DNA from: Mesorhizobium sp. M4B.F.Ca.ET.058.02.1.1
GTDB lineage: Bacteria; Pseudomonadota; Alphaproteobacteria; Rhizobiales; Rhizobiaceae
NCBI RefSeq assembly: GCF_003952505.1
Contig: NZ_CP034450.1
Location: 1,736,001 to 1,800,000, forward strand
Direction of reading: 5' to 3'
DNA: 64,000 nt
Every line of letters begins with the position of its first letter. Position 1 is the first letter of the stretch. The position numbers were made by a program, and so were the translations under genes. Of this stretch, positions 16,752-25,738 are shown in pieces. The notes under the pieces are model-generated. The model was not told the origin of the DNA. It made no database searches and saw nothing but the letters and a program-made list of their open reading frames with translations.

Positions 16752-18026
16752 TCACATCTCTCCGAAGTAACGAGCACGGGCCAGATCATCCGAGGGTGCC
16801 TCGGGTCCCAATCCGACGACATCCGGAACCCGCGTCGGATCGCCGGCAAAAAGCGCAAAGGCATGCTGGCGCCGCCGGTCGGCCGCCTCTCCGCGCTCGA
16901 ACAGCAATGCTGTCTCCATCGCCTCCAGGCGTCGCATGCAGCCGTAGAAATCATCATGGTCGCCAGCGTAGGCCTCCGCCGCCGATCGCCAATCGGGGTT
17001 TTCGAGCAATCGGTCCCGCAGCAGCCGGACATCGCGGAGCGTCCGCGACAGCCCCCTGCCCCAGGCAGGGTCGGTGGCGGCCGCGGTATCGCCGACCAGA
17101 ACAACCCCGTCGCGACTGGGCCTGTCGACCCATCGATGCGACCCGTCGAAGCTGGCAAACGGACCTGCCTGCCGTGCCCGGTCGAACCAGTGGGCGGGCG
17201 CGCCTGTCGCATGCAGCTGGCGTATCATCTCCTCCACCGAATGACGGCCGGAAAGGCGCTTCGGCAGAACATCCTTGTGGTAGATGAGATAGATGCGGTT
17301 GCGCCGGGGGGCAATTTTCATCGCGATTACCATGCGCCCGCCCATGGGATCATAGAAGAGATTGATCGTGTTTGCCCGCGGTGGGGCATTGCCGGCGAGA
17401 ACCTCCGAACAATCGACGTCGCCCTCCAGGATCATGCCGGCCGTGATCAGCAGTTCGGGATCATGCCTCACCTCAAAGCCGAGAAGCGAGCGTAGACGCG
17501 AATCCCTGCCGTCCGCCAGAACGACCAGGCGCGCCGAGAGACCCTTTGCGTCGCTGCCGACGTGAACTCGTGGGACATCGCCAAATGTCACCGCCGAGAC
17601 CACGCTTCCGCGCCTCACCTCCGTTCCCAGGCTCTCGGCATGTTTCAGCAGAACCGTTTGCATCTGCGGATGGGGAAACGTCATGCAACAGGTCCGGGAA
17701 GGCGTCGTCGCGATCAAGTCCCGCACAGCCTGCAGAGAGCCATCCCGGAATCTTGAATAGTAGGCCGCCTCGGTGGCGCAGCTTTCGAGAAGCAAAGCAT
17801 AGACGCCCAGGCGCTGGGCCTCGAGACTTCCCCAGGGCATGAGAACCTCGCCGCGGATGCGGTCCCTGAATTCGTCCTGCTGTTCGACGATGAGAACGCG
17901 CGCGCCGCGACCGGCAAGGGCGATGGCCAGCGAGGATCCCGCAAGACCGCCACCAACAATGATCAGGTCATAGTCGGCGCCAGCGCCGTTGGGTAACGGC
18001 GTCCGGCCGTCTTCCCTCTCTGCCAT
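16752..18026 (-). CDS. FAD-dependent monooxygenase/oxidoreductase
   Basis: 424 residues. An N-terminal Rossmann FAD site, DYDLIIVGGGLAGSSLAIAL, is followed by VLADGRDSRLRSLLG and the second FAD motif VVLVGDTAAATDPAWGRGLS, the order found in aromatic hydroxylases, geranylgeranyl reductases and FAD halogenases. The substrate is unknown. ATG 18026 follows GGGAG 7 bases upstream. It is the last of five enzyme genes on this strand from 22160 downwards; a hairpin repeat separates it from the decarboxylase gene, so it may have its own promoter, in the AT-rich 18030-18070 stretch. Confidence 0.85.
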   Translation of the reverse strand: MAEREDGRTPLPNGAGADYDLIIVGGGLAGSSLAIALAGRGARVLIVEQQDEFRDRIRGEVLMPWGSLEAQRLGVYALLLESCATEAAYYSRFRDGSLQAVRDLIATTPSRTCCMTFPHPQMQTVLLKHAESLGTEVRRGSVVSAVTFGDVPRVHVGSDAKGLSARLVVLADGRDSRLRSLLGFEVRHDPELLITAGMILEGDVDCSEVLAGNAPPRANTINLFYDPMGGRMVIAMKIAPRRNRIYLIYHKDVLPKRLSGRHSVEEMIRQLHATGAPAHWFDRARQAGPFASFDGSHRWVDRPSRDGVVLVGDTAAATDPAWGRGLSRTLRDVRLLRDRLLENPDWRSAAEAYAGDHDDFYGCMRRLEAMETALLFERGEAADRRRQHAFALFAGDPTRVPDVVGLGPEAPSDDLARARYFGEM

Positions 18027-18156
18027 GGCGGACTCCCAAAGTAATATTTCGTTTTTCTAATGTACTGTACCTTGCCTACAGCCACCACTTGAATTGCAAC
18101 GATCACAAGGGGCTCGCCATCGAGGCCATCAGATCGGCAGTCGGCGAACTAGAGCT

Positions 18157-18220
18157 CTTTGTTTTGACGCAAATCCGGACGGAAAACCGTTTCACACTTT
18201 TCCCGGAATTGCTCCAAGCC
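18157..18220. repeat. hairpin repeat copy next to a stop codon
   Basis: A copy of the CGGACGGAAAACCG...CTTTTCCCGGAATTGCTC family. It ends immediately before the stop codon (18221) of the decarboxylase gene, so it lies in that gene's 3' untranslated region. Confidence 0.8.
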
Positions 18221-19600
18221 TCAATCGTTGAGTTCGGCGGCTGCCGCGATCACCTCCGAGACGATTTCGAGCACATTGCCGTCCGTCGTCCGGTGGTTGA
18301 CGAAGCACGCCCTGAGCGCGAACTGGTCGTGGACCGTCGCGTTCGACAGATAGACGCGACCGCGCGCGATCACGCGTCTCAGGATCGCCCTGTTGTCCTT
18401 GGCGCGATGACGGAAACAGACCGCGCTGAGCGGCACCGGCGCCAGAAGCTCCAGCTCCGGATGCGCCTCGACCGTCTCGGCCAGAAGCCGGGCATGGCGC
18501 AGGTCCTCGGCGATCGCCTCGCGAAAGGCGCGGCGCCCGTGATATTGCAGCGACAGCCAGAGCTTCAGCGCGCGGAAACGCCGCGACAGCTCGAACGACT
18601 GATCGAAGAAGGCGAAACCTTCCGTGGGATCCTGGCTCAGCAGGCCAACATAGTCGTCGCTGTGCGAAAACGTCCTGCGCGCGATGTCCGGGTGGCGATG
18701 CAGCAGGCAGCCGCAATCCAGTGGCTGATAAAGCCATTTGTGCGCATCGAGCGAGAGCGAATCCGCCAGCGCCAGCGAGTTGAGCGTCTCCGGCAGGGCC
18801 AGGGCCGCCAGAACGCCATACGCGCCGTCGACATGCAGCCACATGCCCTCGCGTCCGGCGATAGCGGCGATCTCGGGCAGCGGGTCGATGGCGCCGGAGA
18901 CGATGGTGCCGACGGTGGCGACGATCGCGATCGGTATTCGTCCGGCCGCGCGATCGGCGGCGATGGCCGCCTGGAGGGCGTCCGGACGCATCCGGAACTG
19001 GTCGTCGACGGGAACCAGGCGCAGGTTCGCCCTGCCGATGCCGAGCAGCGCCACCGCCTTGGCAATGGACATGTGCACCTGCTCGGATGCATAGACCACG
19101 CCGCCGCGCACCCCTGTTTCATTGGCCGGCAACTTTGCTTCACGCGCCATCGCCAGCGCCATCAGGTTTGCCGCCGAGCCGCCGCCGCACAGGCTGCCGG
19201 TGAATCCGGCGCAGCCGACCGCCTCCGCCAGCCAACCGACGACGGCGTGTTCGATCGATGTCGCCGCCGGCGCGGATCGCCACGAGGACACGTTCTGATT
19301 GAGCACCGCCGCCAGCAATTCTCCCACCGCCCCCACCGGCTCGCCGGAACCGAAGACGTAGGCGAAGAACCTGCCAGCGGATGGTCGCGCATGCTCGGCG
19401 ATCAACTTGAAGTCGTGCAGGACGTCCCGGCCCCTGCCCTCCTCGGCCCAGGGCCGCGAGAAGAGTTCGGTTGTCTCCCTGCCGCTGGTCGACGGATAGG
19501 CCGGACGGTCATCGAGCGAGGCCCAATAGGTCGTGGCGAGGTCCATCGCCTCGTCCGCCAGCCGCGACAAATCCTGATTGGAGATTTCGAGCGCCTTCAT
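18221..19600 (-). CDS. PLP-dependent group II decarboxylase-like protein
   Basis: 459 residues of the pyridoxal-dependent decarboxylase family (glutamate/aromatic amino acid type). Visible marks are GGSAANLMALAMAR, VGTIVSGAIDPLPEI, HVDGAYG and the PLP lysine in SLDAHKWLYQP (about residue 287). It probably decarboxylates an aromatic or related amino acid; the substrate cannot be read from sequence. ATG 19600 follows AAGGGGG; an upstream GTG/ATG at 19630 is less likely. It lies 80 bases downstream of the GNAT gene on the same strand. Confidence 0.9.
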   Translation of the reverse strand: MKALEISNQDLSRLADEAMDLATTYWASLDDRPAYPSTSGRETTELFSRPWAEEGRGRDVLHDFKLIAEHARPSAGRFFAYVFGSGEPVGAVGELLAAVLNQNVSSWRSAPAATSIEHAVVGWLAEAVGCAGFTGSLCGGGSAANLMALAMAREAKLPANETGVRGGVVYASEQVHMSIAKAVALLGIGRANLRLVPVDDQFRMRPDALQAAIAADRAAGRIPIAIVATVGTIVSGAIDPLPEIAAIAGREGMWLHVDGAYGVLAALALPETLNSLALADSLSLDAHKWLYQPLDCGCLLHRHPDIARRTFSHSDDYVGLLSQDPTEGFAFFDQSFELSRRFRALKLWLSLQYHGRRAFREAIAEDLRHARLLAETVEAHPELELLAPVPLSAVCFRHRAKDNRAILRRVIARGRVYLSNATVHDQFALRACFVNHRTTDGNVLEIVSEVIAAAAELND

Positions 19601-19679
19601 AGCCTGCCCCCTTGATGCATGCGAAACCACTGGACTTGATTAGCACAAAACCGGCATCGCCACCGGCAAGGGTTTTCCG

Positions 19680-20408
19680 TCAGACCGGCAGCGGCGGATC
19701 CGCCGGCTCCCCGGGATCATGGCCGGCAGCCGAACGGATTTCGGTCAGCGACCAGATCTGCCGCCCATCGCGGAAGTTCGCGGGATCGAGCCAGGCCTCG
19801 AAGGCGGCGCGGCGGGCCGGCCATTCGCTGGAAAGCATCGAGTACATGCAGATGTCGCGCGGCTTGCCCTTCAGGAACAGGCTCTCGCGCAGCATGCCTT
19901 CATAGACGAAGCCGAGTCGGTCGGCCGCCTTGCGCGAGCGCTGGTTGGTCGAGGTGCAGGTCCATTCCAGGCGCCGGTAGCCGAGATCGTCGAAGACGTG
20001 GCGCAGGATGAGGTAGAGCGCTTCGGTGGCGAGCCGCGTGCGCTGCAGCGGCGGTGTGTAGAGCACATAGCCGAGCTCGACGACATGATGCGCGGGTCGC
20101 GCCTCCATCAGGCAGAGCCATCCGAGCGGCCCGCCATCGGGGCCATCGACGGCGAAGAAGGCGCGCTTGGGATCGGCCACCAGGACGGCGACTTGCTCGG
20201 CGAAGGCCCGTTCGGTGGCGAACGGCCCCACCTTCATGTCGACCCAGGTGGCGTGCGTGTGCTCGTCATGCGAGAGCAGGTAGAGTTGTGCCGCATCGCC
20301 CGCGGCGTCGAGCGGCCGCAGCCGCCCCCAGCGGCCGGCAAGCTCAATGGCCAAGGGAACCGGCGCATCACCCGGCGTGACCTCGTTCGGTTTCAGCTTG
20401 GATGACAT
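19680..20408 (-). CDS. GNAT family N-acetyltransferase (RimJ/RimL-like)
   Basis: 242 residues. The acetyltransferase core is LGYVLYTPPLQRTRLATEALYLILRHVFDDLGYRRLEW, then TNQRSRKAADRLGFVYEGMLR, the order of the RimL branch that acetylates amino-terminal or small-molecule amines with acetyl-CoA. Leading residues 1-30 and the tail are extra. ATG 20408 fits the domain start; upstream sequence belongs to the repeat element at 20417. The substrate is unknown. Confidence 0.88.
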   Translation of the reverse strand: MSSKLKPNEVTPGDAPVPLAIELAGRWGRLRPLDAAGDAAQLYLLSHDEHTHATWVDMKVGPFATERAFAEQVAVLVADPKRAFFAVDGPDGGPLGWLCLMEARPAHHVVELGYVLYTPPLQRTRLATEALYLILRHVFDDLGYRRLEWTCTSTNQRSRKAADRLGFVYEGMLRESLFLKGKPRDICMYSMLSSEWPARRAAFEAWLDPANFRDGRQIWSLTEIRSAAGHDPGEPADPPLPV

Positions 20409-20416
20409 TGTCTCGC

Positions 20417-20479
20417 ATCTCTTTGTTTTGAGCAGTTGCGGACGGAAAGCCGTTTCACGCTTTTGCTGGAGTGCTCTAG
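20417..20479. repeat. hairpin repeat copy between GNAT and methyltransferase genes
   Basis: A diverged copy (GCGGACGGAAAGCCG...TTTTGCTGGAGTGCTC). It overlaps the stop codon of the methyltransferase gene at 20476 and fills the gap to the GNAT start. Confidence 0.7.
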
Positions 20480-21222
20480 TTCCAGTATCGGAACATCCTA
20501 CCCATTCTGTTCGGCATGACGAAAATCTCCTCCGCGTGGGAAAAGCCGGCATCCCGCCCCATGCCGAGCCATGTGGCGGCGGTTTCCGGGAAATCGGCCA
20601 GTAGCATGTGCCGTTCCATGGCGGCGAACTCCTCGTCGGAAACGGCCGACCATTCATCGCGCAGCAAGGAGAAGCGGGCGAGCCAGGCGGCGCGATCCTC
20701 TCCCTCGAAAAGCGCTGGCTCCCAGATGACGAAGAGGCCCATCCCTCCCAGGGCCCTGCGGGCGTGCCGCATCAGCCGCGCCTTACCCTCGGTCGGCAGG
20801 TGGTGCAGCGACATGCCGATCCAGATCACGTCGACGGGCTCCGACCACGTCGCCATCGCATGCGCGAAATCGCTGCAACGCAACTCGACCGGGCAAGGAA
20901 GGATATCGAGCTCTCGAGCCGCCAGCCGCAGCGATGCCTCGGACAGATCGATGCCGACATAGTTGCCGATCGTGGTCGTCCTCAACGTCGCAGCGGAGGC
21001 GCCGGCATCGCCGCACGCCACGTCGAGAAAGCGGAACGACGCAGGCGCAAGCTCCGTGAGCACGTCACGCAGAAGGCGATAGACCTCGCGATGGAACATG
21101 AGGTTTGCATCCACGATCCTGCGATAGGTATCAAGCTCCCTGTTGAACATGTCCTGGGAGCCCGTTGCCTCGCTCCCTGTCGTCGCCGGCATGCCTTCGC
21201 TCGATGTCACGATGCCCTCCAT
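20476..21222 (-). CDS. SAM-dependent class I methyltransferase
   Basis: 248 residues from ATG 21222. The SAM site is FRFLDVACGDAGASAATL, then YVGIDLSEASLRLAA and DVIWIGMSLHHLPTEGK, as in class I methyltransferases of the UbiE/Methyltransf type. The acceptor is unknown. The start is uncertain: ATG 21222 lies 21 bases past the reductase stop, ATG 21192 and ATG 21150 (MFNRELDTY) are downstream alternatives, and none has a strong ribosome site. Close packing with the PanE-like gene suggests one transcript. Confidence 0.85.
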   Translation of the reverse strand: MEGIVTSSEGMPATTGSEATGSQDMFNRELDTYRRIVDANLMFHREVYRLLRDVLTELAPASFRFLDVACGDAGASAATLRTTTIGNYVGIDLSEASLRLAARELDILPCPVELRCSDFAHAMATWSEPVDVIWIGMSLHHLPTEGKARLMRHARRALGGMGLFVIWEPALFEGEDRAAWLARFSLLRDEWSAVSDEEFAAMERHMLLADFPETAATWLGMGRDAGFSHAEEIFVMPNRMGRMFRYWN

Positions 21223-21242
21223 GGAAGGTCGATGGGATGCCG

Positions 21243-22160
21243 CTAGGCAGCGGCACCTGCTGCGTAGAGATGCAAGGCGCGGAAGACCGCCGTGTGGCCA
21301 GGGGTCGCGATGCCGAACTCGATGCCCAGCTGGTGCATCCGCCCGGACAGCCAGGCGACCTCGATCGGCTTTCCCCTTTCGAGATCGTTCGCCATCGACG
21401 ATTTCACATGCGGGGGGAATGCGCTCCACCTGGTCGTGACGCGCCGTTCGAATCCCTCGGCCAGCGGATGACCGGCGGCCGCGGCAATCGCCATGCCCTC
21501 GTCGCGCAGCTGCTCGATGAAGATGCGCGCCTCGGGGTCGTCGAGGATCGGACCGATCCCCGAACGCATCAGCGACGTTCCGCCGGAGAAGGCCGCCAAT
21601 GTCACGAACTTCTCCCAAAGCACATTGTCGATGTCGGCAACCGGCTTCAGCTCCAGCCCGATAGCCCGATCGCACAGCGCCTGAAGTTCCTTGATGACAG
21701 GGTCGCGGTGTCCGCCGACGAGGATGTCACGCAGCCCGCCCGCGTGGACGACTTCTCCGGGCTGCTTGATGAATGCGGACAGGTAGGTGGCGCCACCGAT
21801 CACCCTGTCGCCCGGAATATGGCGGCGGAGAATGCCGACGCTATCGATGCCGTTCTGCAGCGTCACGACGCGCGTGTTCCCGCCGATGAGCGGTCCGAGC
21901 GTGGCGGCGGCCTTCTCGCTGTCGTAGAGCTTGACCGCGAAAATCACCAGATCGACGGGACCGATGTCGGCCGGCGCGTCGCTCGCAGACACATTGGACA
22001 GCAAGATGTTACCGAGGTCGCTTTGAATGCGCAGGCCGCTCTGGCGCATTGCCTGCAAGTGGGCACCGCGAGCAATGAAGCTGACCTCGCCCCCCAGCTC
22101 GGCGAGCCTGGCGCCGACATAGCCGCCGATGCCGCCCGCTCCCATCATTGCGATCCGCAT
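21243..22160 (-). CDS. 2-dehydropantoate 2-reductase family (PanE-like)
   Basis: 305 residues. An N-terminal NADPH site MRIAMMGAGGIGGYVGARLAELG is followed by the ApbA/PanE pattern DLVIFAVKLYD, LQNGIDS and the C-terminal helix block WEKFVTLAAFSGGTSLMR. The family reduces ketopantoate in pantothenate synthesis, but rhizobia carry several paralogs, some acting on other 2-oxo acids, and no pan genes are adjacent here, so its true substrate is open. ATG 22160 has GAGGGGA 5 bases upstream. It leads the five-gene enzyme run. Confidence 0.88.
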   Translation of the reverse strand: MRIAMMGAGGIGGYVGARLAELGGEVSFIARGAHLQAMRQSGLRIQSDLGNILLSNVSASDAPADIGPVDLVIFAVKLYDSEKAAATLGPLIGGNTRVVTLQNGIDSVGILRRHIPGDRVIGGATYLSAFIKQPGEVVHAGGLRDILVGGHRDPVIKELQALCDRAIGLELKPVADIDNVLWEKFVTLAAFSGGTSLMRSGIGPILDDPEARIFIEQLRDEGMAIAAAAGHPLAEGFERRVTTRWSAFPPHVKSSMANDLERGKPIEVAWLSGRMHQLGIEFGIATPGHTAVFRALHLYAAGAAA

Positions 22161-22298
22161 GCCGTCCCCTCGACGCCCGCCGCCGCGATCGGCCGCACGA
22201 AGCTCCCACCGACCAGGTCAATATTAGCATTTCCTTGAATACACAGCCAGCCGGACCGGGGCGGATATTCGGCGGCAAGCAGATCGCGACTAGCCGCT

Positions 22299-22350
22299 GT
22301 CGGGCACGATCTGCATGATAACCTGGCCGGGCGTGATGACGCCTGGACAG
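22299..22350 (-). pseudogene. duplicated fragment of the HlyD-family gene
   Basis: About 50 bases match the inside of the adjacent membrane-fusion gene at about 22722-22772 almost exactly (one C/T change in the central 40 bases). Read on the minus strand it gives GVITPGQVIMQIVPDS, the same peptide as in HlyD residues about 300-315. It has no start, no continuation and lies beyond the stop of the intact gene. It is either the scar of a recombination or the last trace of a second copy. Confidence 0.75.
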
Positions 22351-22379
22351 CAAGCGACCCTAAGCGCTTTCGGCCTGCC

Positions 22380-23675
22380 TTACTCCCTGAAGGCACGGCT
22401 GATCTGGTCCTGCAGCGGCTTGACCAGGTAGGAGAGCACCGTGCGGTCGGCGGTCTTGATGAAGGATTCAACCGGCATGCCGGGAACCAGCTTGACCTGG
22501 CCGAGGCGCGCCACCTCCGCGCTCGTGGTGGCGATGCGCACGGTGTAGTAGCTGATGCCGGTGCGCTGGTCGGTGGTGGTGTCGGGCGAGGTGCGTTCGA
22601 CCGTGCCGTTGATCTGCGGCGTGGTGCGCTGGTTGAAGGCCGAAAAGCGCAGCGCCGCCGGCTGGCCGACGAAGAGCTGGTCGATGTCGCTCGGCGCGAT
22701 CCTGGCCTCGATCGCCAGGCTGTCGCTGTCGGGCACGATCTGCATGATAATCTGGCCGGGCGTGATGACGCCGCCGATCGTGTAGGCGATCGACTGCTGC
22801 ACGACACCGTCCTGCGGCGCGCGGATGTCGATGCGCCTGAGCTGGTCTTCGGCGGCGACCTTGCGCTCCATCAGTTCGCCGATCTTGGCGTCGATCTCGC
22901 GCAGATCCTTGTTGACCTCGGTGCTGAGATCGAGATCGACCTGGATAATCTGCAGGTTGATCTCGGCGATCCTGCCTTCGGCCTGCGCCAGCGCCGCCGT
23001 CAGCTGGCCGCGCTCGCCGTCGAGCCGCGTCGCCTCGCGCTCCATCGCGGTCAGCCGGTCGATGGAGATCAGCCGCTTCTTCCACAGCGCGCGCAGGCTG
23101 ACGAGTTCCTCGCCGACAAGCTCGATCTCATGCGACTTGGCATCGGCCTGGGCTGTGTCGCCGCTGATCTCCTTGCGCAGCTGCTCGATGCGCTCCCTGA
23201 GCTGGCCCTTCTGGCCGGAGCGCGCCGCCCGCCGTGTCTCGAAGAGCTGCTTTTCGCCGGCGATGATCTCGGCCACCACCGCATCGCCGCCCCGGTCGAG
23301 CAGGGCCTTCGGAAAGGCGATCTGACCGGCGCCCTGGCGCTCTGCGTCCAGCCGCGCCTCGCGCGCCGACAACTGGTCGAGCGCCTTGGTGACCACGGCG
23401 AGATTGGCGGCCGGCATGGTCGGATCGAGGCGCACCAATAGCGCGCCCTGTTTGACGCGGTCGCCGTCATGGGCGGCGATCTCGCCGACGATGCCGCCGG
23501 TCGAGTGCTGGACCTCCTTGACGTGGGAATCGACGACGAGAACCCCCGACGCGATGACCGCCCCAGAGATTTGCGTCAGCGCGGCCCAGCCGCCGACGCC
23601 GCCGACCAGCAGCGCGACCGCGCCGAGGCCGAGAAGCGTGTGGGCGCGAATGGACTGGTGAGAGGTGGCGCGCAT
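22380..23675 (-). CDS. type I secretion membrane fusion protein (HlyD/PrsE family)
   Basis: 431 residues. One N-terminal membrane helix (about 12-32) precedes a biotinyl-like hairpin start (VLVVDSHVKEVQHSTGGIVGEI), a long coiled coil at about 90-270, and a C-terminal lipoyl/beta-barrel domain (VVQQSIAYTIGGVITPGQII, KLVPGMPVESFIKT). It bridges the ABC exporter to an outer-membrane TolC-type channel (not in the window). GTG/ATG start at 23675 lies 3 bases after the ABC stop at 23679, so the two are one operon. Confidence 0.93.
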   Translation of the reverse strand: MRATSHQSIRAHTLLGLGAVALLVGGVGGWAALTQISGAVIASGVLVVDSHVKEVQHSTGGIVGEIAAHDGDRVKQGALLVRLDPTMPAANLAVVTKALDQLSAREARLDAERQGAGQIAFPKALLDRGGDAVVAEIIAGEKQLFETRRAARSGQKGQLRERIEQLRKEISGDTAQADAKSHEIELVGEELVSLRALWKKRLISIDRLTAMEREATRLDGERGQLTAALAQAEGRIAEINLQIIQVDLDLSTEVNKDLREIDAKIGELMERKVAAEDQLRRIDIRAPQDGVVQQSIAYTIGGVITPGQIIMQIVPDSDSLAIEARIAPSDIDQLFVGQPAALRFSAFNQRTTPQINGTVERTSPDTTTDQRTGISYYTVRIATTSAEVARLGQVKLVPGMPVESFIKTADRTVLSYLVKPLQDQISRAFRE

Positions 23676-23678
23676 CCC

Positions 23679-25682
23679 TCACTCCCCGGCCGCCGCGGCG
23701 CCAGAGCGCGGCGGCTCCTCGGTGGCGAGCCTCAGCCGCGGCACGCCGGCCACCGTTGCCACCGCCGGCTGCGGCCGCGGGAACAGCCGGGCGAGAACGT
23801 CGTCCTTGAGGCCGAAAGCCTGGATGCGGCCCTGGTTCATCGCGAGGACGAAATCGACGGTGGCGAGCGCGCTCGGCCGATGCGCCACGAGGACGACGAT
23901 GCCGCCGCGCTGCCGCACCAGGAGGATCGCCTGGAACAGCGCCTGCTCGCCCTCGGCGTCGAGATTGGAGTTCGGTTCGTCGAGCACCACCAGGAAGGGA
24001 TCGCGATAGAGCGCGCGGGCGAGCGCGATGCGCTGGCGCTGGCCGGCCGAGACCGCCTCGCCGAGCTCGCCGATCTCGGTCTCGTAGCCGTCGCGGAAGC
24101 CGACGATGAGATCATGCGCGCCGGCGGCCCTGGCGGCGGCGATGACCAATGCCGGATCGGCGTCCGGCTCGAAACGGGCGATGTTCTCGGCCACCGTGCC
24201 GGCGAACAGCTCGACGTCCTGCGGCAGGTAGCCGATGAAGCGGCCGCGATCCTCCTGCGACCACTGGTCGAGGTCGGCGCCGTCGAGCCGGACCCGGCCC
24301 GCCGCAAGCGGCCAGGCGCCGACCAGCGCCCTGACCAGCGTCGACTTGCCGGAGCCGCTCGGCCCAATGATGCCGACGGCATGGCCGGCCTCGAGCGCGA
24401 AGCTCGCCTCATGCACCAAAAGCCGCTGGGTTCCTGGCGCGGCGATGCTGACGATCTGCATGAAGATATGACGGGCAGGCATCGGCAGGGCGGTCGGCCG
24501 GGCGTCGGCCGGCATGGCGGCGAGCATCCTGTTCAGCCGCTGCCAGCCTTGCCGCGCGGTGAGGAACCCCTTCCAGTTGGCGATGACCAGGTCGACCGGG
24601 GCCAGCGCGCGGCCGCTGAGGATCGAGGCGGTGATGATGATGCCGGCCGTCGCCTGCTGCTCGATCACCAGCCAGGCGCCGACGCCGAGCATGGCCGATT
24701 GAAGAAGCATGCGCAGCATCTTGGAGACGGCGCCGAAGCCGCCGGCAATGTCGCTGACGCTGCGCTGCTCGGCGAGATAGTCGCGGTTGGCCTCCTCCCA
24801 CTTTGCGGCCATGCGGCCGCCCATGCCCAAGGCCGCGATCACCTCGGCATTGCGGTTGCCGGCGAGCGTCAGGCCGTTGCGCACGATGCCGGTCTGCGTG
24901 CCTGACGTGACCGGCTTGCGCGTCAGCCGCTCGGCATAGACGGTGAGCAGCACCAGCACGATCGCGCCGACCAGCGCGGTCAGGCCGAGAAGCACGTGGA
25001 ACATGAAGATGATGGCCAGATAGAGCGGCAGCCACGGCAGGTCGAACAGCGCGGTCGGGCCGCTGCCCGACATGAAGGTGCGCACGCTGTCGAGATCGCG
25101 CACCGGCTGCATGTTGTCGCCGCCGCGCCCAAGCTTCAGTGGCAGCTTCAGCACGCTGGCGTAGACGCGGGCACCGAGCGCCTCGTCAAGCGCGGTGCCG
25201 ATGCGTACCAGGATGCGGCCGCGCACGAAATCGAGCACGGCCTGGCCGGCATAGAGGATGGCGACGAGCAGGCTGAGGCCGATCAGCGTCGGCACGCTGC
25301 GGCTGGGCAGCACGCGGTCGTAGATCTCGAGCATGTAGATCGAGCTCGAAAGCATCAGCACGTTGAGCACGCCGCTGAACAGGGCGATGGCGGCAAAGGC
25401 CGAGCGGCAGGAGCGCATGGCGGCTGCGAGTTCCGAGCCCGGCGGCCGGGTGCCGGGCCTTGCCGTCGGACGCCGCACGACACCGGCAACGGCGTCAGCG
25501 CTGCCGGGCGCACGCAACAAGGCAAACGCGCCGGCGCCCGCCAGCGCCGGTGGGATCAGCCAGACCCAGGCCGGCAACGCGCCAATCGCGCCGGCCAGGG
25601 CGAGCAGAATGGCGCAGGCGATCAAGCCGAGACCGGGAAGCCGCGCCTGCGCCAGATCGAAGATGGCGGAACCCTTTGCCAT
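23679..25682 (-). CDS. type I secretion ABC permease/ATPase (PrtD/PrsD family)
   Basis: 667 residues. Hydrophobic N-terminal segments (about 15-60, outside the usual core), a six-helix permease at about 95-370, then the ATPase: Walker A GPSGSGKST at about 439-447, signature VSAGQRQR at about 542, Walker B LVVLDEP at about 562. The signature differs from LSGGQ by Ala at the second Gly. There is no C39 peptidase domain, so it should export substrates with C-terminal signals. It is located directly downstream of the 934-residue repeat protein gene, 56 bases away on the same strand, the likely cargo. Confidence 0.93.
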   Translation of the reverse strand: MAKGSAIFDLAQARLPGLGLIACAILLALAGAIGALPAWVWLIPPALAGAGAFALLRAPGSADAVAGVVRRPTARPGTRPPGSELAAAMRSCRSAFAAIALFSGVLNVLMLSSSIYMLEIYDRVLPSRSVPTLIGLSLLVAILYAGQAVLDFVRGRILVRIGTALDEALGARVYASVLKLPLKLGRGGDNMQPVRDLDSVRTFMSGSGPTALFDLPWLPLYLAIIFMFHVLLGLTALVGAIVLVLLTVYAERLTRKPVTSGTQTGIVRNGLTLAGNRNAEVIAALGMGGRMAAKWEEANRDYLAEQRSVSDIAGGFGAVSKMLRMLLQSAMLGVGAWLVIEQQATAGIIITASILSGRALAPVDLVIANWKGFLTARQGWQRLNRMLAAMPADARPTALPMPARHIFMQIVSIAAPGTQRLLVHEASFALEAGHAVGIIGPSGSGKSTLVRALVGAWPLAAGRVRLDGADLDQWSQEDRGRFIGYLPQDVELFAGTVAENIARFEPDADPALVIAAARAAGAHDLIVGFRDGYETEIGELGEAVSAGQRQRIALARALYRDPFLVVLDEPNSNLDAEGEQALFQAILLVRQRGGIVVLVAHRPSALATVDFVLAMNQGRIQAFGLKDDVLARLFPRPQPAVATVAGVPRLRLATEEPPRSGAAAAGE

Positions 25683-25738
25683 GCCAATTCACGCGGCAAC
25701 GCAGCAGAGAGGTGCCGGCCGAAAGGCCGGACGCCAGC

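Noticed and set aside
15328..16755. 475-codon minus-strand frame opposite adenine deaminase
   Set aside because: Antisense shadow; adenine deaminase motifs are clear on the plus strand.
21223..21675. N-terminal extension of the methyltransferase into the reductase gene
   Set aside because: It would overlap the PanE-like coding region; the residues are Arg/Gly-rich and unlike methyltransferases.
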